The notes under the pieces were generated by a model. That model saw only the letters and a list, made by a program, of their open reading frames with translations, did not search any database and was not told where the DNA came from. Position numbers and translations under genes: made by a program. A DNA stretch of 64,000 bases, from the NCBI GenBank assembly GCA_947579605.1, contig OX388317.1, positions 23,331,384-23,395,383 of the forward strand, written 5' to 3'. Source of the DNA: Athripsodes cinereus. Taxonomy: Eukaryota > Arthropoda > Insecta > Trichoptera > Leptoceridae. Position 1 is the first letter of the stretch. Every line of letters begins with the position of its first letter. Shown piece by piece: positions 33,194 to 45,139 of the stretch.

Positions 33194-34482
33194 ATTGCCC
33201 TCAACCAGACGCCAGATTTGAATCACTACGCGATGAGATTACTGCCATGCGTGGGGAACAAACTGCCATGCGTATGGAACAAAATGAGCAGAATATCAGA
33301 TTAATCACCATGATGGAAAAAATTCTGGATTTATTACAACATAACAGCGGCCCATCCATGACATACACCTCATATATACCGATAGAACCTACAGATATAA
33401 TTAGTCTATTCTCTCTCCCAATAAATTCCATAAGCCAGCTAAAACTAATGGACAGAGAGTTGGAAATTAACAAGGAGTATTTTCAAGCAATGGTTGGTAA
33501 TGCTTAACACATATTATAATTATATTGTAAGTTTTTTGAGGTATGTTGCGTCGAGGATTTTGTTTGCAAGCTTTCAGATCCATCAAAGACTCCATTATCA
33601 GGCAAGGGGTCTACGTCATTACACGTATAGGAACTAACGTTTACATAGATTGGCTGATGATGGAGCGTTTGAGAGTTCTGGAGGCTTGCAAACAAATTCT
33701 TTCACGAGATGTAACCACAAAAAACTTCCAATCACATATTCACGAAGCACGAATCCCTAAGTATTTATTATACATTACAACATTTTTTGTTTCAGGAAAA
33801 GTATTTCAGTACCTTTGTTGGGTGTGATGGTCAGGCAAGAGGGGAGGTTGTGGGCAAGAAAATGGCTGAGGCTATAATGACTAGACATTTGTTCACACAG
33901 ATGTCATGGACAGGAGTGTCCAGGTCTCCGGGATGCGACAAAAAATTCGCATTTCAAAGCCTGGAAAGCATTTTCAGGCTATTCTACAGGTGAATTAATA
34001 AACAAAATACTATTTTGTTTCATCGTGATTAAATTTAATTTAGTGAAAACCTGTTTATTGCATATATGACCATAATCTTTGGCATATATAGCATCATAAT
34101 CTACTACCTAATGAACTAATTCTCCATTACGATGAATTTTCTATCAAACACGTTATAACAATTAAAAAAAACAGTGTTGACTGAAAACAGTTGTTTTTAC
34201 ATTTAATATTTATGATAAAATTACAGTGTGCTGATTAAGGCCGACTCCAGATGGACAAATAAGAAAAATGAGCAACTTTTTTCTGGAGTGCTACTTAAGC
34301 ACGCCAAGAAAAGGGTTTTGGCAGAGACAATGAAATTACAGAATATTGTTGAAAAAAACAGGATGGTGTTCTCTCATGACGACAACATTATTATACCCAA
34401 CACAAAACTTCAGGTGGAATTAATAAAAGGAGAAATAGCAACGACTACTGACGTAGACGAAAGACAAGACAGTGACGTCTAA
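33194..34482 (+). CDS. DUF4806-like protein, three coding exons
   Basis: Proposed join 33247-33492, 33796-33989, 34227-34482, about 231 residues; coding likely starts at the ATG at 33247. The second junction is well supported (TACAG|GTGAAT to attacAG, phase 2). The first uses a weak donor (ATG|GTTGGT) because the stronger GTAATG site gives the wrong frame. A 5' non-coding exon could end at 32787 (AAAAT|GTAAGT). The protein begins with a Met/Glu/Gln-rich coiled-coil-like stretch, then a segment resembling DUF4806 (L-P-I-N..L-M-D-R-E-L, later G-x-x-x-A-x-x-M-T-R-H-L-F-T..W-T-G-V-S), and ends in a charged tail. The role is unknown; its place inside inverted repeats suggests a transposon-encoded protein. 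Confidence 0.62.
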
Positions 34483-35636
34483 TTTTTTTAATTCACACCA
34501 CCGATTGATTTCTATAAAAATATATTAATAAAATAAAATATTATATTTCAATATTCATTTCAGTATGTACATGTCCTCTTAATATTTAACATAATAAATT
34601 ATTAATTCTCTTCTACTCTTTTATATTGAGAATTCAAATTTAATTTCTGTGCTCATACTTATTTGAGTATGTGCATAGGTAATATTTCCTTATTTTAACA
34701 AACAACAAAAATTGTAATTGTCTTGCACTGTTTCATTTTATTTATTTTCACTTCTTTTTTATATGTTGTTTATATTATTGGAGACGTTAATTAATATACG
34801 TTTCGTTGTTAATTCTGGTCTTTTCTTGTTTCCTTTATTTACTTTCCTGTATTGTATATTACGATTTCCTCTGCTCATAAAGAGTATGTAGCAAAGGTAG
34901 GAACACGGATCTGTTTTTATATTTTAAATTAAATAATTTGATATCTTTTGCTTCATAATTTCTAGGAGGAAGAAATTTGTGCTGCAGGGCAGACTGGTTA
35001 CAACATACGTCATACGAACTGTATATGTTTTTGAAGACTTGAATGGTGTTGTTAAAACTCTTGTTTGCTTTCCAATGGGTTACCGATAATATAGAAACTA
35101 TTTTTTTCTTTTGTAACATGTTCCATTTTAATAATGTCATTTCTACTACTACTATTATTCATGGTTATTCGACAAAAACCATGAATTCTTTTTTTGATCA
35201 CTTAAAATCTTGAAAATAATTTTGTTTAGAAATTCCGTCACCTAAATGTCTTTTTACGCAAACAAACGCGATACGCGGTTCCTTTCCAGTATTTTAAATA
35301 TTTTACATCTCTGATATTTCGATGTATTTCTTTAGGTCTATTTTTTTCACAAGGTTCTAGCATTTGGTTTAGTAAATCAATTTCTGTCCCTTTTAATTTT
35401 GTTTTGAGATTATTTATTTATTTATTTAATTTTATAAAGTTATAATTAGGTATACCTTAAAAATAACTTATAACAAACATAAATTTTAGTCTAACTTACT
35501 TACTAAACTTACAACAATACACTCGCTCAGTCGCCTTCCATTCCCAACATTCATACATTACATTCATACATGGTGTCACGATACCCAATCATCAAAATTA
35601 TTTTTTTCTAACTACACCTTATAGCTTCTATTACAC

Positions 35637-36058
35637 CAAGCATGTCAAACTCAAATCCTTACACGGGCCAAATAAAATATTAAAAGTTTATGTAGGCCAC
35701 AAAAAATGTTTATACTGTAAACTAGGTTTATTTTGAAAAGTATAAAAAAGGTAAAATTTATATTTTTTCCCAGATGTTGTTTGACATGCGTAGAAATAAC
35801 CATATTTTTGTGTGAATATAGCCATACCGTTTTTTAAACACATTTATACACACAAATGAAAGGAGAAAACGACTATGAAAAAAAGTAATGAATGAAGAAA
35901 AATATAATATGTGGAGCCTATGATTATTTTTAAATATTTTTTTAATTTTCTTTTTATTCCCTATAATTTTTCCTTTTTTTTTGTTCTGTTATGCAATTTT
36001 TTTTTTGTACCTTTATGTTTTGTAATATTTTGAGTGGGCCGCAAGTTTGACATGCTTG
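35637..36058. mobile_element. Nested hAT-type MITE
   Basis: Inverted ends CAAGCATGTCAAACT; flanks TATTACAC and TATTATAC differ at one of eight positions, an aged 8-bp target duplication. Inserted inside the larger TIR element. Confidence 0.75.
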
Positions 36059-36306
36059 TATTATACCATGCCATTAAGCATTTTCTCGTAATACCTAAAA
36101 AAACATAAAAATATAATTATCTACATATTTTGTAAAATGTAATAAATCGTTGTTAACAGTACGTAGTTTTACACGTAAATAGGTAAAAACGTACTCAATC
36201 TAGAATAAACTACCTAATGTTTGCTGGGTAGTATTCGAAGACTCTCGACTCCATCATCAGGTGATAAGAAAAAAGTAATAATTTCAATATTTTTCCATGT
36301 TTTCAG

Positions 36307-36494
36307 TATCATACGTGAGGTCGCAAAGAGGAAGGACGTTGATAAAAATAGGATGTTACACATTTTACAAATACCGAACAACTAATTTGAAAGAGCGTTG
36401 GCATTGCTCTACTCATTTTAATAAAGGCTGTAAAGCACATCTCATTTGTATAGGAGGAAATATTATGGTTTGTAAAAATATACATAATCATTAA
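36307..36494 (+). CDS. mod(mdg4): FLYWCH terminal exon 21
   Basis: Acceptor catgttttcAG; leading dinucleotide ta; 61 codons; TAA. Ligands C33, C41, H59 and H61. Relative to exon 20: C16 for Arg, H32 for Asn, a different cysteine loop (S-T-H-F-N-K-G, as in exon 14), G50 for Asp and a cysteine late in the finger. About 52 of 61 residues match exon 20, with nearly all differences in the second half. Confidence 0.9.
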
Positions 36495-37370
36495 AGATAA
36501 AAATACAAAAAATTCGATCTGTTTTAATTTTACAATGATTCATTTTCATAGATCTCTCAAGCTCGGTGAAACTCCCTACAAAAGTATTCATCATTTTGAA
36601 ATCCGAATTTACATTACGACTGATTTATGTAACAAAGTACATCTTACATCATTTTTAACAAATGAAAATAGAGTTGAAAAAACAAATGTTTTTTCTGCTG
36701 ACTTACTTAACTTGTTGTATGGCTTAGGTTGGTATTAAATTAATTAGCTGAATTGCTGCGTTCAGTAGTTATTCCAAATCAAATCCTTGGTTTCCGTCTA
36801 GAAAGCCGCTGCACCGCCTCTGAGGTTGACCTATAGATCCATCCAGTCTGGTAATTTGATGTTCATTGAGGTAGACGTCTTTCTTTTGTCACGTTAACAC
36901 CGACACAGTGAATAAAAAAAGGGCTATTCAAACTTCAGATTCCACAGAGGAAGTTATGCAATTAATTCCCTATAATGGAAAATAGTGTCCTTGTGATATA
37001 TTGATTGTACGAGCATTTCCGTTTTATATGCACTTTTGATAAAAACTTAAGTTTAGTAAAATTTTGTATTTGTTACGTATATTTTTCATTACGACGAAAT
37101 GTTTGGGGGCTGATTCGAAGTAGTTTTTCTGAATTTGAACGTTCTCTATAGATTCTGTGGGTATTCGGTCCTGTTTTGCATTTATGGCAGGTTCGCGACT
37201 TTTCACTATATACCTATATCTATTGCTCATAATAATGTTTAAGGAAAGCCATACTTAGTAAGTTATTTTTTCTAATACGCTTGAAAACAAAAAATAATTT
37301 AAAATCAAGGCAATTTATTGATTAAATAATTATTCATTTTTATTAACTGAATGAATGTATCATGTTTTAG
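36495..37370. other. Spacer, no gene recognised
   Basis: 3' flank of exon 21. The opening (AATTTTACAAT..TCATTTTCA) resembles the 3' flank of exon 20, consistent with duplication. Otherwise AT-rich without features. Confidence 0.4.
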
Positions 37371-37561
37371 ATGTAGGACAGTTTGTATATTCGAAGAGAG
37401 GAACCATCATATTGAAGATTGGCCAGTACACATTTTTTAAGAACCACGTCAGAGGGCTAAAAACTCGTTGGGCCTGCTCCCATACCAAGAAAGGCTGTAA
37501 AGTCAGCGTCCATACCACAGAAGAGGTCATTTTATCAATCAAGAATATCCACAATCACTAA
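37371..37561 (+). CDS. mod(mdg4): FLYWCH terminal exon 22
   Basis: Acceptor atgttttAG, leading dinucleotide at, 62 codons, TAA. Ligands C35, C42, H60 and H62; the six-residue cysteine loop S-H-T-K-K-G lacks the usual S-T-H order. With K-T-R-W and V-H-T-T-E-E it belongs to the outer (T-V-G) subgroup, so the subgroup boundary falls between 36.5 and 37.4 kb. Confidence 0.9.
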
Positions 37562-38759
37562 TGATATAATTTTCTAGGCACATATCTCTTTACAAAATAC
37601 TACCTCTTTTGTAACTTGTAAAGTTTAATCATAATCAAATCTTTCTGCTTTATTTTGTGTATAATATTGATTAATGCTGAATTAAAAACTTCACACATTA
37701 GTCATTTTTAGAAATTGTTCATATACAGAATTGTGATTGTATCCAACATGAGATAAACATACTGAGGTATTATTAAACAATATCTGCACATGAAGCTGTC
37801 ATTTTGGTTTATAAGAGATTATATCGTAGAAATATCGAAACTATAGCGGGCTCAATCAAGTCTCTTTCAGGGAACTACCAAATAAGTTGACGTTGTCTTT
37901 TTTAAGCCTTTTATGATAATTTCATGTGTTAAATTTACACATTAACAAATTTACACATTTAGATGTACGTATTTATTTGTGGTAAGAATTCAACATATTT
38001 TTCTTATCAAAAATCTTAATAATAATAATAAATACAATATAACATTTTGGGGAACCATGATATCTTTATATGTTTGTGAAACAAATGCAATTATGCTTTT
38101 ATCGGGTTCTGAAGAATTTAGTATTAAGAGATATTTCTTTAATAAAACTTCAGACACTTTGTTTCTTATGTTACCAATTTCTAAATGCATGAAATACAAA
38201 ATATTTTTGGGAAATAAATTATTATTCATTTATATAAATAATAATTTTAGGATGAAATGTCACAGATAAATATTTCATTATTTACTTTTATGAATATGTA
38301 CTTCACCCGCATAAAAGATTGTTTTGTTATATAATATCATAATAATTGTTTCATAATTCACACGGCTACGGTTACTTGCCATGAAATTAAATTAGGTCTT
38401 TAATTCTGAAGATATTGAAATGTATCTCTAACTGTCAGATGAAAACTCTAACTAGAAAATTAACAAAAAAGGTATACGTGATTTCTACACACACTAACGA
38501 CTATTTTATATAGATTATAATTATAAATAGTCACAATAAATTGTTGTAAATATTTTGAACATACATGTTTAAGTAAAATCCATCCTTGATAAGAAACTTG
38601 CAACTTTTTTTACAATTAATGATGAGATTAAGAGTTTTTTATGTAGTATGAGGAGTACCTATCCATTCCTGAACAGTATTTATTTCAATACGTGTATTTT
38701 CAGTGTGTGTAAGTCATGTACTCGAAAGAGTTAAAGTAATTTATTTATTTCTGGAATGA
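37562..38759. other. Spacer, no gene recognised
   Basis: AT-rich; contains a fragment related to the inverted-arm element of 4341 at about 37870-37915. An acceptor-like site near 38700 leads to an 18-codon frame without a finger. Confidence 0.4.
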
Positions 38760-39205
38760 CATAATCTACATATAAGAATGTTGAGTGGATGAAGACATAC
38801 GAGTATAAGAAGATTGAGTGGATTGCGGGTGAAGACATATAAGAAGATTGAGTGGATGCAAGAGGAGTGTTGTGGATAGAATGCACGTAAATAAACTGAG
38901 ATGGTGTGGTCATGTGGAACGAATGGAAGAGGAAAGAATGACAAAGAGGATAAACGTGTCTGAAAAGAGGGGTGTGAGGAAGTGCGGGCGTCCGAGAACT
39001 ACATTGCCTGATCATGTAGATCAAATTCTCAAGGACGGCCGTGTTTTGAGTAAGAGAAATCGACGTGCATGCAAGAGTAATTGTATGACTGTTGCAGAAG
39101 CGAAAGAAGTAGGTATGTAAGGACAGATCTGTATGGCGTTCCGTTCTCTCTGCCTACCCCACTTGGGATACGGCGTGAGGGAATAGATAGATAGATAGAT
39201 AGACA
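38760..39205 (+). mobile_element. RTE-type LINE 3' end with (GATA)n tail
   Basis: The frame 38848-39120 gives the same ORF2 tail as 5164 (V-N-K-L-R-W-C-G-H-V-E-R-M, G-R-P-R-T-T), with a (GATA)n tail at 39183-39203. The upstream 90 bases hold a partial tandem repeat of AGAAGATTGAGTGGAT. The copy is degraded and has no enzymatic domain. Confidence 0.7.
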
Positions 39206-40136
39206 TATAATCTCACCGAATGTTTTAATAGTCAAATATTTTCAAGTATAATTTAGTCATTTTTTTAGCTGTGATAAGATAAATTATTTTTATTATATTT
39301 ATTCAAATACGCATTAGACAGATTATATGATATTTTTTTAAGTAGGTATAAAGTAGATTCATTCATAAATTAGCTGTCATCCAAACCATGCTCTTAAGAT
39401 AATGTAAAATATGGAGTTCATCAACATTTCGGTCATCTTGACATAACGATCCACAGTCACGCTCCTCACTCTTCACATTCATCTCAAGAATAATATAATA
39501 GTGGAGAATCTGGAGCTTTTATTTTGTCGAAAATTTTACTAGAGTTTTAGGTCGTTAACTCATAATTCAATTCTCATTATCACACAACTGTTTGCCAGTA
39601 TTTAAATATCTGAATGAACAGTTTCCTCCGAACCCTCAGGACTGCAAAGTTCTATAGTCCTGAGGGTTCTGATTGCCAATATTGAGGTACCTGACAGAGT
39701 AGTAATGGATTAAGTATGATTTGAACACTGTAATTTATGTACATGTATTTTAATATTTGTCGTGCCAATTTATAAAAATGTTGAGATTATATAACCAATA
39801 AATATTTTAAGTCCATGTTGTAAAAGGTGTATTTATTTATGTTTCCTTGAAATATACATCTTCTTATTTATTTATTCAATGCGGTTATTTTATTTCTAAT
39901 AATTATTTATTACTACTGAATTTATATATCTTCTTCTCATTGTCTAAACTATATCGGAATTCTATTGTACTAAAACACTCTTCTTTTTTTCAATTTTTGT
40001 ATCTATCACTTTTGAGTCTAGACCAAGTCTTTCAACACACATGATTGATATCTGCCCTTGTCAGCTTCTTCTGAGCATCCTACTTCATGTCGCTGCTCTA
40101 TATTTTCTTAATTTTATGATACACTTTAATTTTCAG
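39206..40136. other. Spacer, no gene recognised
   Basis: AT-rich, with a short inverted repeat AACCCTCAGGACTGCAAAG / CTATAGTCCTGAGGGTT at about 39630-39670. No gene was seen. Confidence 0.4.
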
Positions 40137-40330
40137 CAAATATGAAATTTGAATTGTCCCGTAACGGTAATTTAATGATTACGCTACATCAATACAAATT
40201 CTTCAGGCATCGCAGTAAAGGTTCTAGGATCAGATGGGCTTGTTCATTTAACAGGAAAACTAAATGTAATGCTGTGTTGAGTACCATAGATGGAATGCCG
40301 GTTTACGTTAAAAACACACACAACCATTGA
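40137..40330 (+). CDS. mod(mdg4): FLYWCH terminal exon 23
   Basis: Acceptor aattttcAG; leading dinucleotide ca; 63 codons; TGA. Ligands C35, C43, H61 and H63; Lys precedes C43. Cysteine loop S-F-N-R-K-T-K, similar in type to exon 24. The pre-finger segment (L-S-R-N-G-N-L-M-I-T) departs from the G-K-x-L-I-K norm. Proline in M-P-V-Y interrupts the last strand. Confidence 0.88.
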
Positions 40331-41029
40331 CTAGTGATGAGAATTTTGAAATGCATTCCATGATGGTTTAAAAGACATTTATATAAGCGCTCTTTACATT
40401 AAGTTGTGATAGAACCTGAATTACACAAGAATGGTTGGACAACATGCTATTATGTGAAACACACGTAAAGACAAGATTATGTAGCGTCCTGTTTTGATTT
40501 CTACACAGTTAAACTTTATTAAACAGATCTCACAATTATATGTTTGTCATAATAAATTATATTTTTTTAACAACTTGTTTTTTTTTACTTTTCCGGATCA
40601 CAGTTTTAAGATATTTTTTAGATTATATTCAAATTATTTTTCTTCTTTATTTTGTGATAATATTTATAAATAGACGTACGGAAAATAAACAAATCAAAGA
40701 TATAAATTCTGATATACTACAATATTTTCCTTATAGTTTACATAGGTTGGTGATATTTATATAAATTTATTGAAAAGAGTTTATGTATTCGATTCGACGT
40801 GGTCAATAGGTATTCCTTTGTCTTAGGTATATATTTGTGTCATAGAATTGTGTATGTATTTTTTTTAATAAATTTTATTATTGTCTTGATTGTTTATTGT
40901 TTACGTACAATGACAGCGAAAAAGTTTTTTTTACTGTAATTCTGTTCATTGTTTCTTTTATACAAAAAATAAAGAATGAAAATTCAGTTTGACTTGTGTA
41001 TTCAACTATTATTCTGATTGAAATTTCAG
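40331..41029. other. Spacer, no gene recognised
   Basis: AT-rich; the open frame at 40540-40764 is hydrophobic low-complexity translation of T-rich DNA. Confidence 0.4.
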
Positions 41030-41226
41030 GTAAAATCAGTTACGTAAAAACCAGAAATAATACCACCATAATCACTGTGAACAATAACAGGTTCTTCAGG
41101 AACTGCGTGTGGGGGAAGAAGGTTCGCTGGGTGTGTTCATTCAGTAAAAAGACTGGCTGCAGAGTATGTTTACATACTGTGGATGATAAAGTCGTCGCAA
41201 TAAAACATACACACAATCATGAATAG
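41030..41226 (+). CDS. mod(mdg4): FLYWCH terminal exon 24
   Basis: Acceptor aaatttcAG; leading dinucleotide gt; 64 codons; TAG. Ligands C35, C43, H61 and H63, then one Glu. Extra cysteines at residues 25 and 46. The R-V-C-L-H-T-V-D-D stretch groups it with exon 4. The usual G-x-Y before the aromatic pair is N-N-R, a marked loss in an otherwise intact finger. Confidence 0.88.
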
Positions 41227-42500
41227 TGTATAGCGAAATCACCGATAACGGTGGAAGCAAAAAAAAAATTAAAAAAATGTAGTCATTATTTTTAGTTGTT
41301 TTTAAAAGTCATCCACTTCTTTATAAGTGATAAAAAAATTATTATTTTTCTATATACAAATGATGAATTTTTAACTGATAGCTGTAACCAACAAGGGTCC
41401 ATAAGTCAAAATGACGTTTTGAGATACGTCTATTTAAAGCTTTCAATTGTATCTCAATTTGTTATTCAAATGTATTTTTTACATTACATGACCACTAAGT
41501 CCAACGTTAATATTTTTTATTTACAAAAAATATGTATACAAAATATATATTTGAACTTAGAAAAACATTGCAACTTACATTTAAACTGAAATTCTCTAAA
41601 AATTAACATCCATTATTTTAACAGAAAAAGGGATTTTAGCGCTTGAAGAATCAAGGGCATAGTCAAAACTTGTTCGTCATGCGCTCTGTTAATTCGTGGT
41701 ACCTTAATTGGTTTGCTTATCATATTGTTTATGTTTATTGTGTAACTGTTTGTGTCCCTTAAGACAGTAAATAAATATTCGGGAGATGTTATCCCTAAAT
41801 TCTCCAAAAAACAGTCAATGGGTCCTTATTTTAGATGCCGGCTCAATTTTTAATAGCATCTTATAACTAAAAAAATGATTTTATTTACATATTGAAACTT
41901 ATTTTATTTATGTATGCCTGTGTGTTCTATTTTACAAAAATATGTAGTAAATCTTTTATAGACTGGATGATTTATGGAAATATACTTAATATTAGTCATT
42001 GATTTTATGAGACTTTAAATAATAATTGTAAGATTATAAATTAATGATTTATTTTATATATTTATATTTATTATCATAGGACGATATATTGTCTTGACAA
42101 GAAAACAAATAATGTCCTTCTTGCGCCATTTATATATTATATAATAATGAAATTGTAAATCAACTTCGATTTTGTATGATATAATTAATTTTTATTTATT
42201 CATATCAATGTATGTACCAGGTACCTACATACGGCAAATATCTTTACCATTTTTAAATACTCAAACGGTTATATTATAGAAATTGAATGTAGCTATGAAC
42301 GTCATGCAATATTATTTAGTCATATTTTTATTTGTGATGTAGCAAATATTATTGTATTTCTAAATAAACTATTTTTATTTATACACTTGTGTTTTTTTCT
42401 AATAAGTCTTACTCTTTTCGCTGAGTGTTCGAGTGTCCTGTAAAGGGCTTGTGTTCATAAAACATCTCGTGTAAGACATTCGACATCTTCAATCCAGTGA
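41227..42500. other. Spacer, no gene recognised
   Basis: AT-rich; ends in a partial minus-strand copy of dispersed family D at about 42420-42500. Confidence 0.4.
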
Positions 42501-42754
42501 CGAGGTATCCCACTCATCCTGAATGTCTGAACTACTATTGACACGAATAGGACAACTATTTATGATATTGTTTATTGATTTGGCGGTAACATTGTGGTAG
42601 TTTCTAAACATTATTACGAATGACAGGATACCGAGGTATCCCACTCATCCTGAATGTCAGAACTACTATTGACACGAATAGGACAACTATTTATGATATT
42701 GTTTATTGATTTAGCGGTAACATTGTGGTAGTTTCTAAACATTATTACGAATGA
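42501..42754 (-). repeat. 131-bp tandem duplication inside family D repeat
   Basis: Two nearly exact units starting CGAGGTATCCCACTCATCC at 42501 and 42632. Only a few substitutions separate them. Confidence 0.8.
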
Positions 42755-42868
42755 CCTCGGTCAGGCGTATAATAATTTTGAGTGGTATCAGTAAAGTTTT
42801 TTGACTCCAAACATTTGTAATTACAACAATGTATGTACTAATACAGTTAATTCGTTAACTTATTTCAG

Positions 42869-43155
42869 GGAAGCAATATTTTCTCGATGACTCAGCAGAT
42901 GATAGCGAAGGCATAGTTTCAGGAACGGTTCAAATCATATCTAACAAAACCGAAACGAAACAAACTTGTATCGGCAAATCCCATTTGATAGGTCCTATCC
43001 CAAATCGAAAGTCTAGGGATTGTGTAGTGTGTTCTGACAGAACTAAACCGAAAGGAAGAAGCAAATCTAATCTCATGTGCCTCAATTGTGATGATCATCC
43101 TTGTCTCCATGTTGGAGAATGTTTCAGAAAATATCATAGTGTAAAGAACTTTTAA
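42869..43155 (+). CDS. mod(mdg4): Terminal exon 25: piggyBac-type cysteine-rich domain (non-FLYWCH)
   Basis: Acceptor tatttcAG; leading dinucleotide gg; 94 codons; TAA, in the shared phase. The first 40 residues are acidic, then basic linker (D-D-S-A-D-D-S-E), a composition like the region before the zinc domain in piggyBac transposases. Then H-L-I-G-P-I-P..R-x-C-x2-C, a 15-residue basic loop, C-x2-C-x4-C-x5-C-F-x3-H, the cross-brace layout of the piggyBac C-terminal domain. It is not recognisably a duplicate of exon 7: the linker and spacings differ. No transposase core is nearby. The exon model is firm; the domain name is by eye. Confidence 0.75.
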
Positions 43156-43174
43156 CAGATATTCATTCTTTTAT

Positions 43175-43310
43175 TTTGAGCAATGAGGTTTGCCACCAAT
43201 CCTGAATAATATCGTATTTTTTGTTGGCACGGAGAGGACAGCTTGCATGTTAATTACATGGAGCTGGTCTGATGGGTTACTCCAGTTGTGGAATATCTCA
43301 TGATGGTGTA
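43175..43310 (-). repeat. Dispersed repeat family D, minus copy
   Basis: Reverse-oriented fragment with GGTTTGCCACCAATCCTGA and GGAATATCTCATGATGGTG matching the 30371 copy. Confidence 0.55.
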
Positions 43311-43389
43311 GAAAAATGATAATGAATTTCGTTTTGAATTGAGTGAAACGCAATCGGGGGTGAAATACGACTTTCATTTACTCATAAAT

Positions 43390-43946
43390 ATTATTGTTAT
43401 ATATATGTATATAATGAGTTACAAACCATTGGATTGGTTTGCAACGAGTTTGGTTTTACTTCTCCATTCGTCTCTATTCTCAGCCAGTCTTTTCAGCTCT
43501 ACGTATGAGCCACAGTTCATGTCCCTCTTCAGTTGGTCCATATACGCGTCTCTTGGTCGGCCTCTGCTATTTGTCTCCTCGGTCTTACCCTCCGCGATGG
43601 CGATGAGTAGTCCTGGGTGCCTGATGTTGCGGCCAATCCAGTTAGCTCGTTGTTGGCCGATTCTCTTAAGAAGTTGCCTTTTTTCGCCTACCCTGGTTAA
43701 TACTTCTTCGTTTTCGACGTGTTCCGACCAACGGATCTTAAGCATGCGTCTGTAGCACCACATCTCAAAGGCCGCCAACCGTCCGCTTTCACTCTTGCTG
43801 ATGGTCCACGTGTCACAACCATAAAGCAGAATGCTCCATACAAAGGCTTTAGTAAGGTTCTTCCTTACGCTTAAATCAATATTTGGTGATTCCAATATCT
43901 TCGATTTTTTGTTAAAGGCAATCCTTGCCTGGTTTATTCTGCTCAC
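43390..43946 (-). mobile_element. RTE-type LINE 3' end, minus copy
   Basis: A 175-codon frame (43946 to 43419) encodes the end of a reverse transcriptase and the ORF2 tail (L-L-Y-G-C-D-T-W, W-C-Y-R-R-M-L, R-A-N-W-I-G, G-R-G-R-P-R). An AT-dinucleotide tail lies at 43395-43410. The closest relative is 59589-60090, about 95 percent similar by eye. The catalytic part is missing. Confidence 0.8.
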
Positions 43947-44537
43947 AATTTCCGATTTGGATTTCCGATTTGGATTTTATTTAAACAATAATTCTAGGTG
44001 ATTACTAAGTAACGTGAATGAACTTAATATGGTAAATTATGTTTTGATAGTTTATTTTATGAATCATTTTAATCATAAATGATTCTACCATGTTCCTACT
44101 AGCTATATAATACATTTTTTTGTCATGCTTTTGGCAATCGTTGAAGATTTATTGATGAGTATTTTGTTCAAATAAAACTATTCAAAATATTTAACGTACT
44201 ATTGTGTTTATCAATTTATACCCAATCCACTTAAACAATTCAAAACTTATCTGTTGACAAATCATAGGCAAGTTTTTTTTTATAACGAAGGATGTTTTTT
44301 CTATTTATTTTGTATTTTGTATTCATCACGATTATAAAGGCAAACAAATTGTGTACAAATCAAAAGTTCTAAACTCTAGCATTAGGCTACTACTACTAAT
44401 TGGTTATTTATACCAGTCATTGCATCTCCATATGGATGATTCTACCAAGTTTTTATCAAAATGTGTTATTATAAACGGCGCAAAATGCAATATCATATTT
44501 TTTGTAGGAATTTCAACAGGATCAAAAACATTTTCAG
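43947..44537. other. Spacer, no gene recognised
   Basis: AT-rich intronic sequence between the LINE fragment and a SINE. Confidence 0.4.
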
Positions 44538-44690
44538 AGTTCGTCGGTAGCCTGGACGGTCTCCGTGGTTCGATACCAGGTGCCGGCAAACTCCCCTTTT
44601 ACGACACAAGCCTTAAGTAGTTTACCGTGAAAGGTGTATAAGGTTGTATTTGAGTTTATAACAAAAAAAAACAGATATATATTTAAAAAT
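44538..44690 (+). repeat. tRNA-derived SINE, copy 3
   Basis: Plus copy with TCGGTAGCCTGGA, the B-box-like GGTTCGATACCAG, and the tail GTATTTGAGTTTATAACAAA. About 20 bases between the two boxes are deleted relative to copy 4. Confidence 0.65.
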
Positions 44691-44951
44691 AAAATTCTTG
44701 CTATCGATTAAAATAAGGTATTCCAGAAACTGTATGTACGTCTTCATATTCAAAGTTATGTGTACTGCATTCCTTAGGGACAAGCGAAGAAAACGTGGTC
44801 AAGCATGTCCTAATTTCATTTGTAGTCCAAAAATGGAGACAAAATATATTTATCCTAAATAAGTAAAAATTCAAACAAAACTCTTCATCATATAATACAA
44901 ATTATATTATAATATTTAAATCTAAACTGTTGATTTATCATTATATTTCAG

Positions 44952-45139
44952 CATATTTCTCGTTTGATGGTCATGGTAAAAGGATAATAAAATTAGCACA
45001 TTACAAATTCTGTCAACATACATCATCAGGCCGCAAAACGAGATGGAGATGTTCTAGACACTTTGTCAGGTGCAGAGCCGTGGTTCATACACTAGGGGAA
45101 ATTATATTGAGTATTAATAATGAACATAATCATTCCTAA
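44952..45139 (+). CDS. mod(mdg4): FLYWCH terminal exon 26
   Basis: Acceptor atatttcAG; leading dinucleotide ca; 61 codons; TAA. Ligands C33, C40, H58 and H60, then Ser. The loop S-R-H-F-V-R has Arg in place of Gly before C40. F-D-G-H-G replaces the S-R-R-G turn. The 3' flank (about 45170-45360) resembles that of exon 27, so the two are duplicates that have since diverged in the coding part. Confidence 0.88.

Larger units (their letters stand above)
31892..36228 (+). mobile_element. 4.3-kb TIR DNA transposon carrying a DUF4806-like gene
   Basis: Bounded by inverted termini CCCAGCAAACATT; with flanking bases the match is TACTACCCAGCAAACATT (31887-31904) against its exact complement (36216-36233). 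TA flanks both ends. Inside is an intron-containing gene in + orientation and a nested hAT MITE (35637-36058). No recognised transposase catalytic domain was seen. The superfamily is not assigned. It separates the sister FLYWCH exons 20 and 21. Confidence 0.75.

Noticed and set aside
38700..38760. Possible extra terminal exon after ttttcAG
   Set aside because: Eighteen codons without zinc ligands, then a stop.
43339..43755. 138-codon + strand frame
   Set aside because: Antisense shadow of the RTE-type ORF2 tail on the minus strand.
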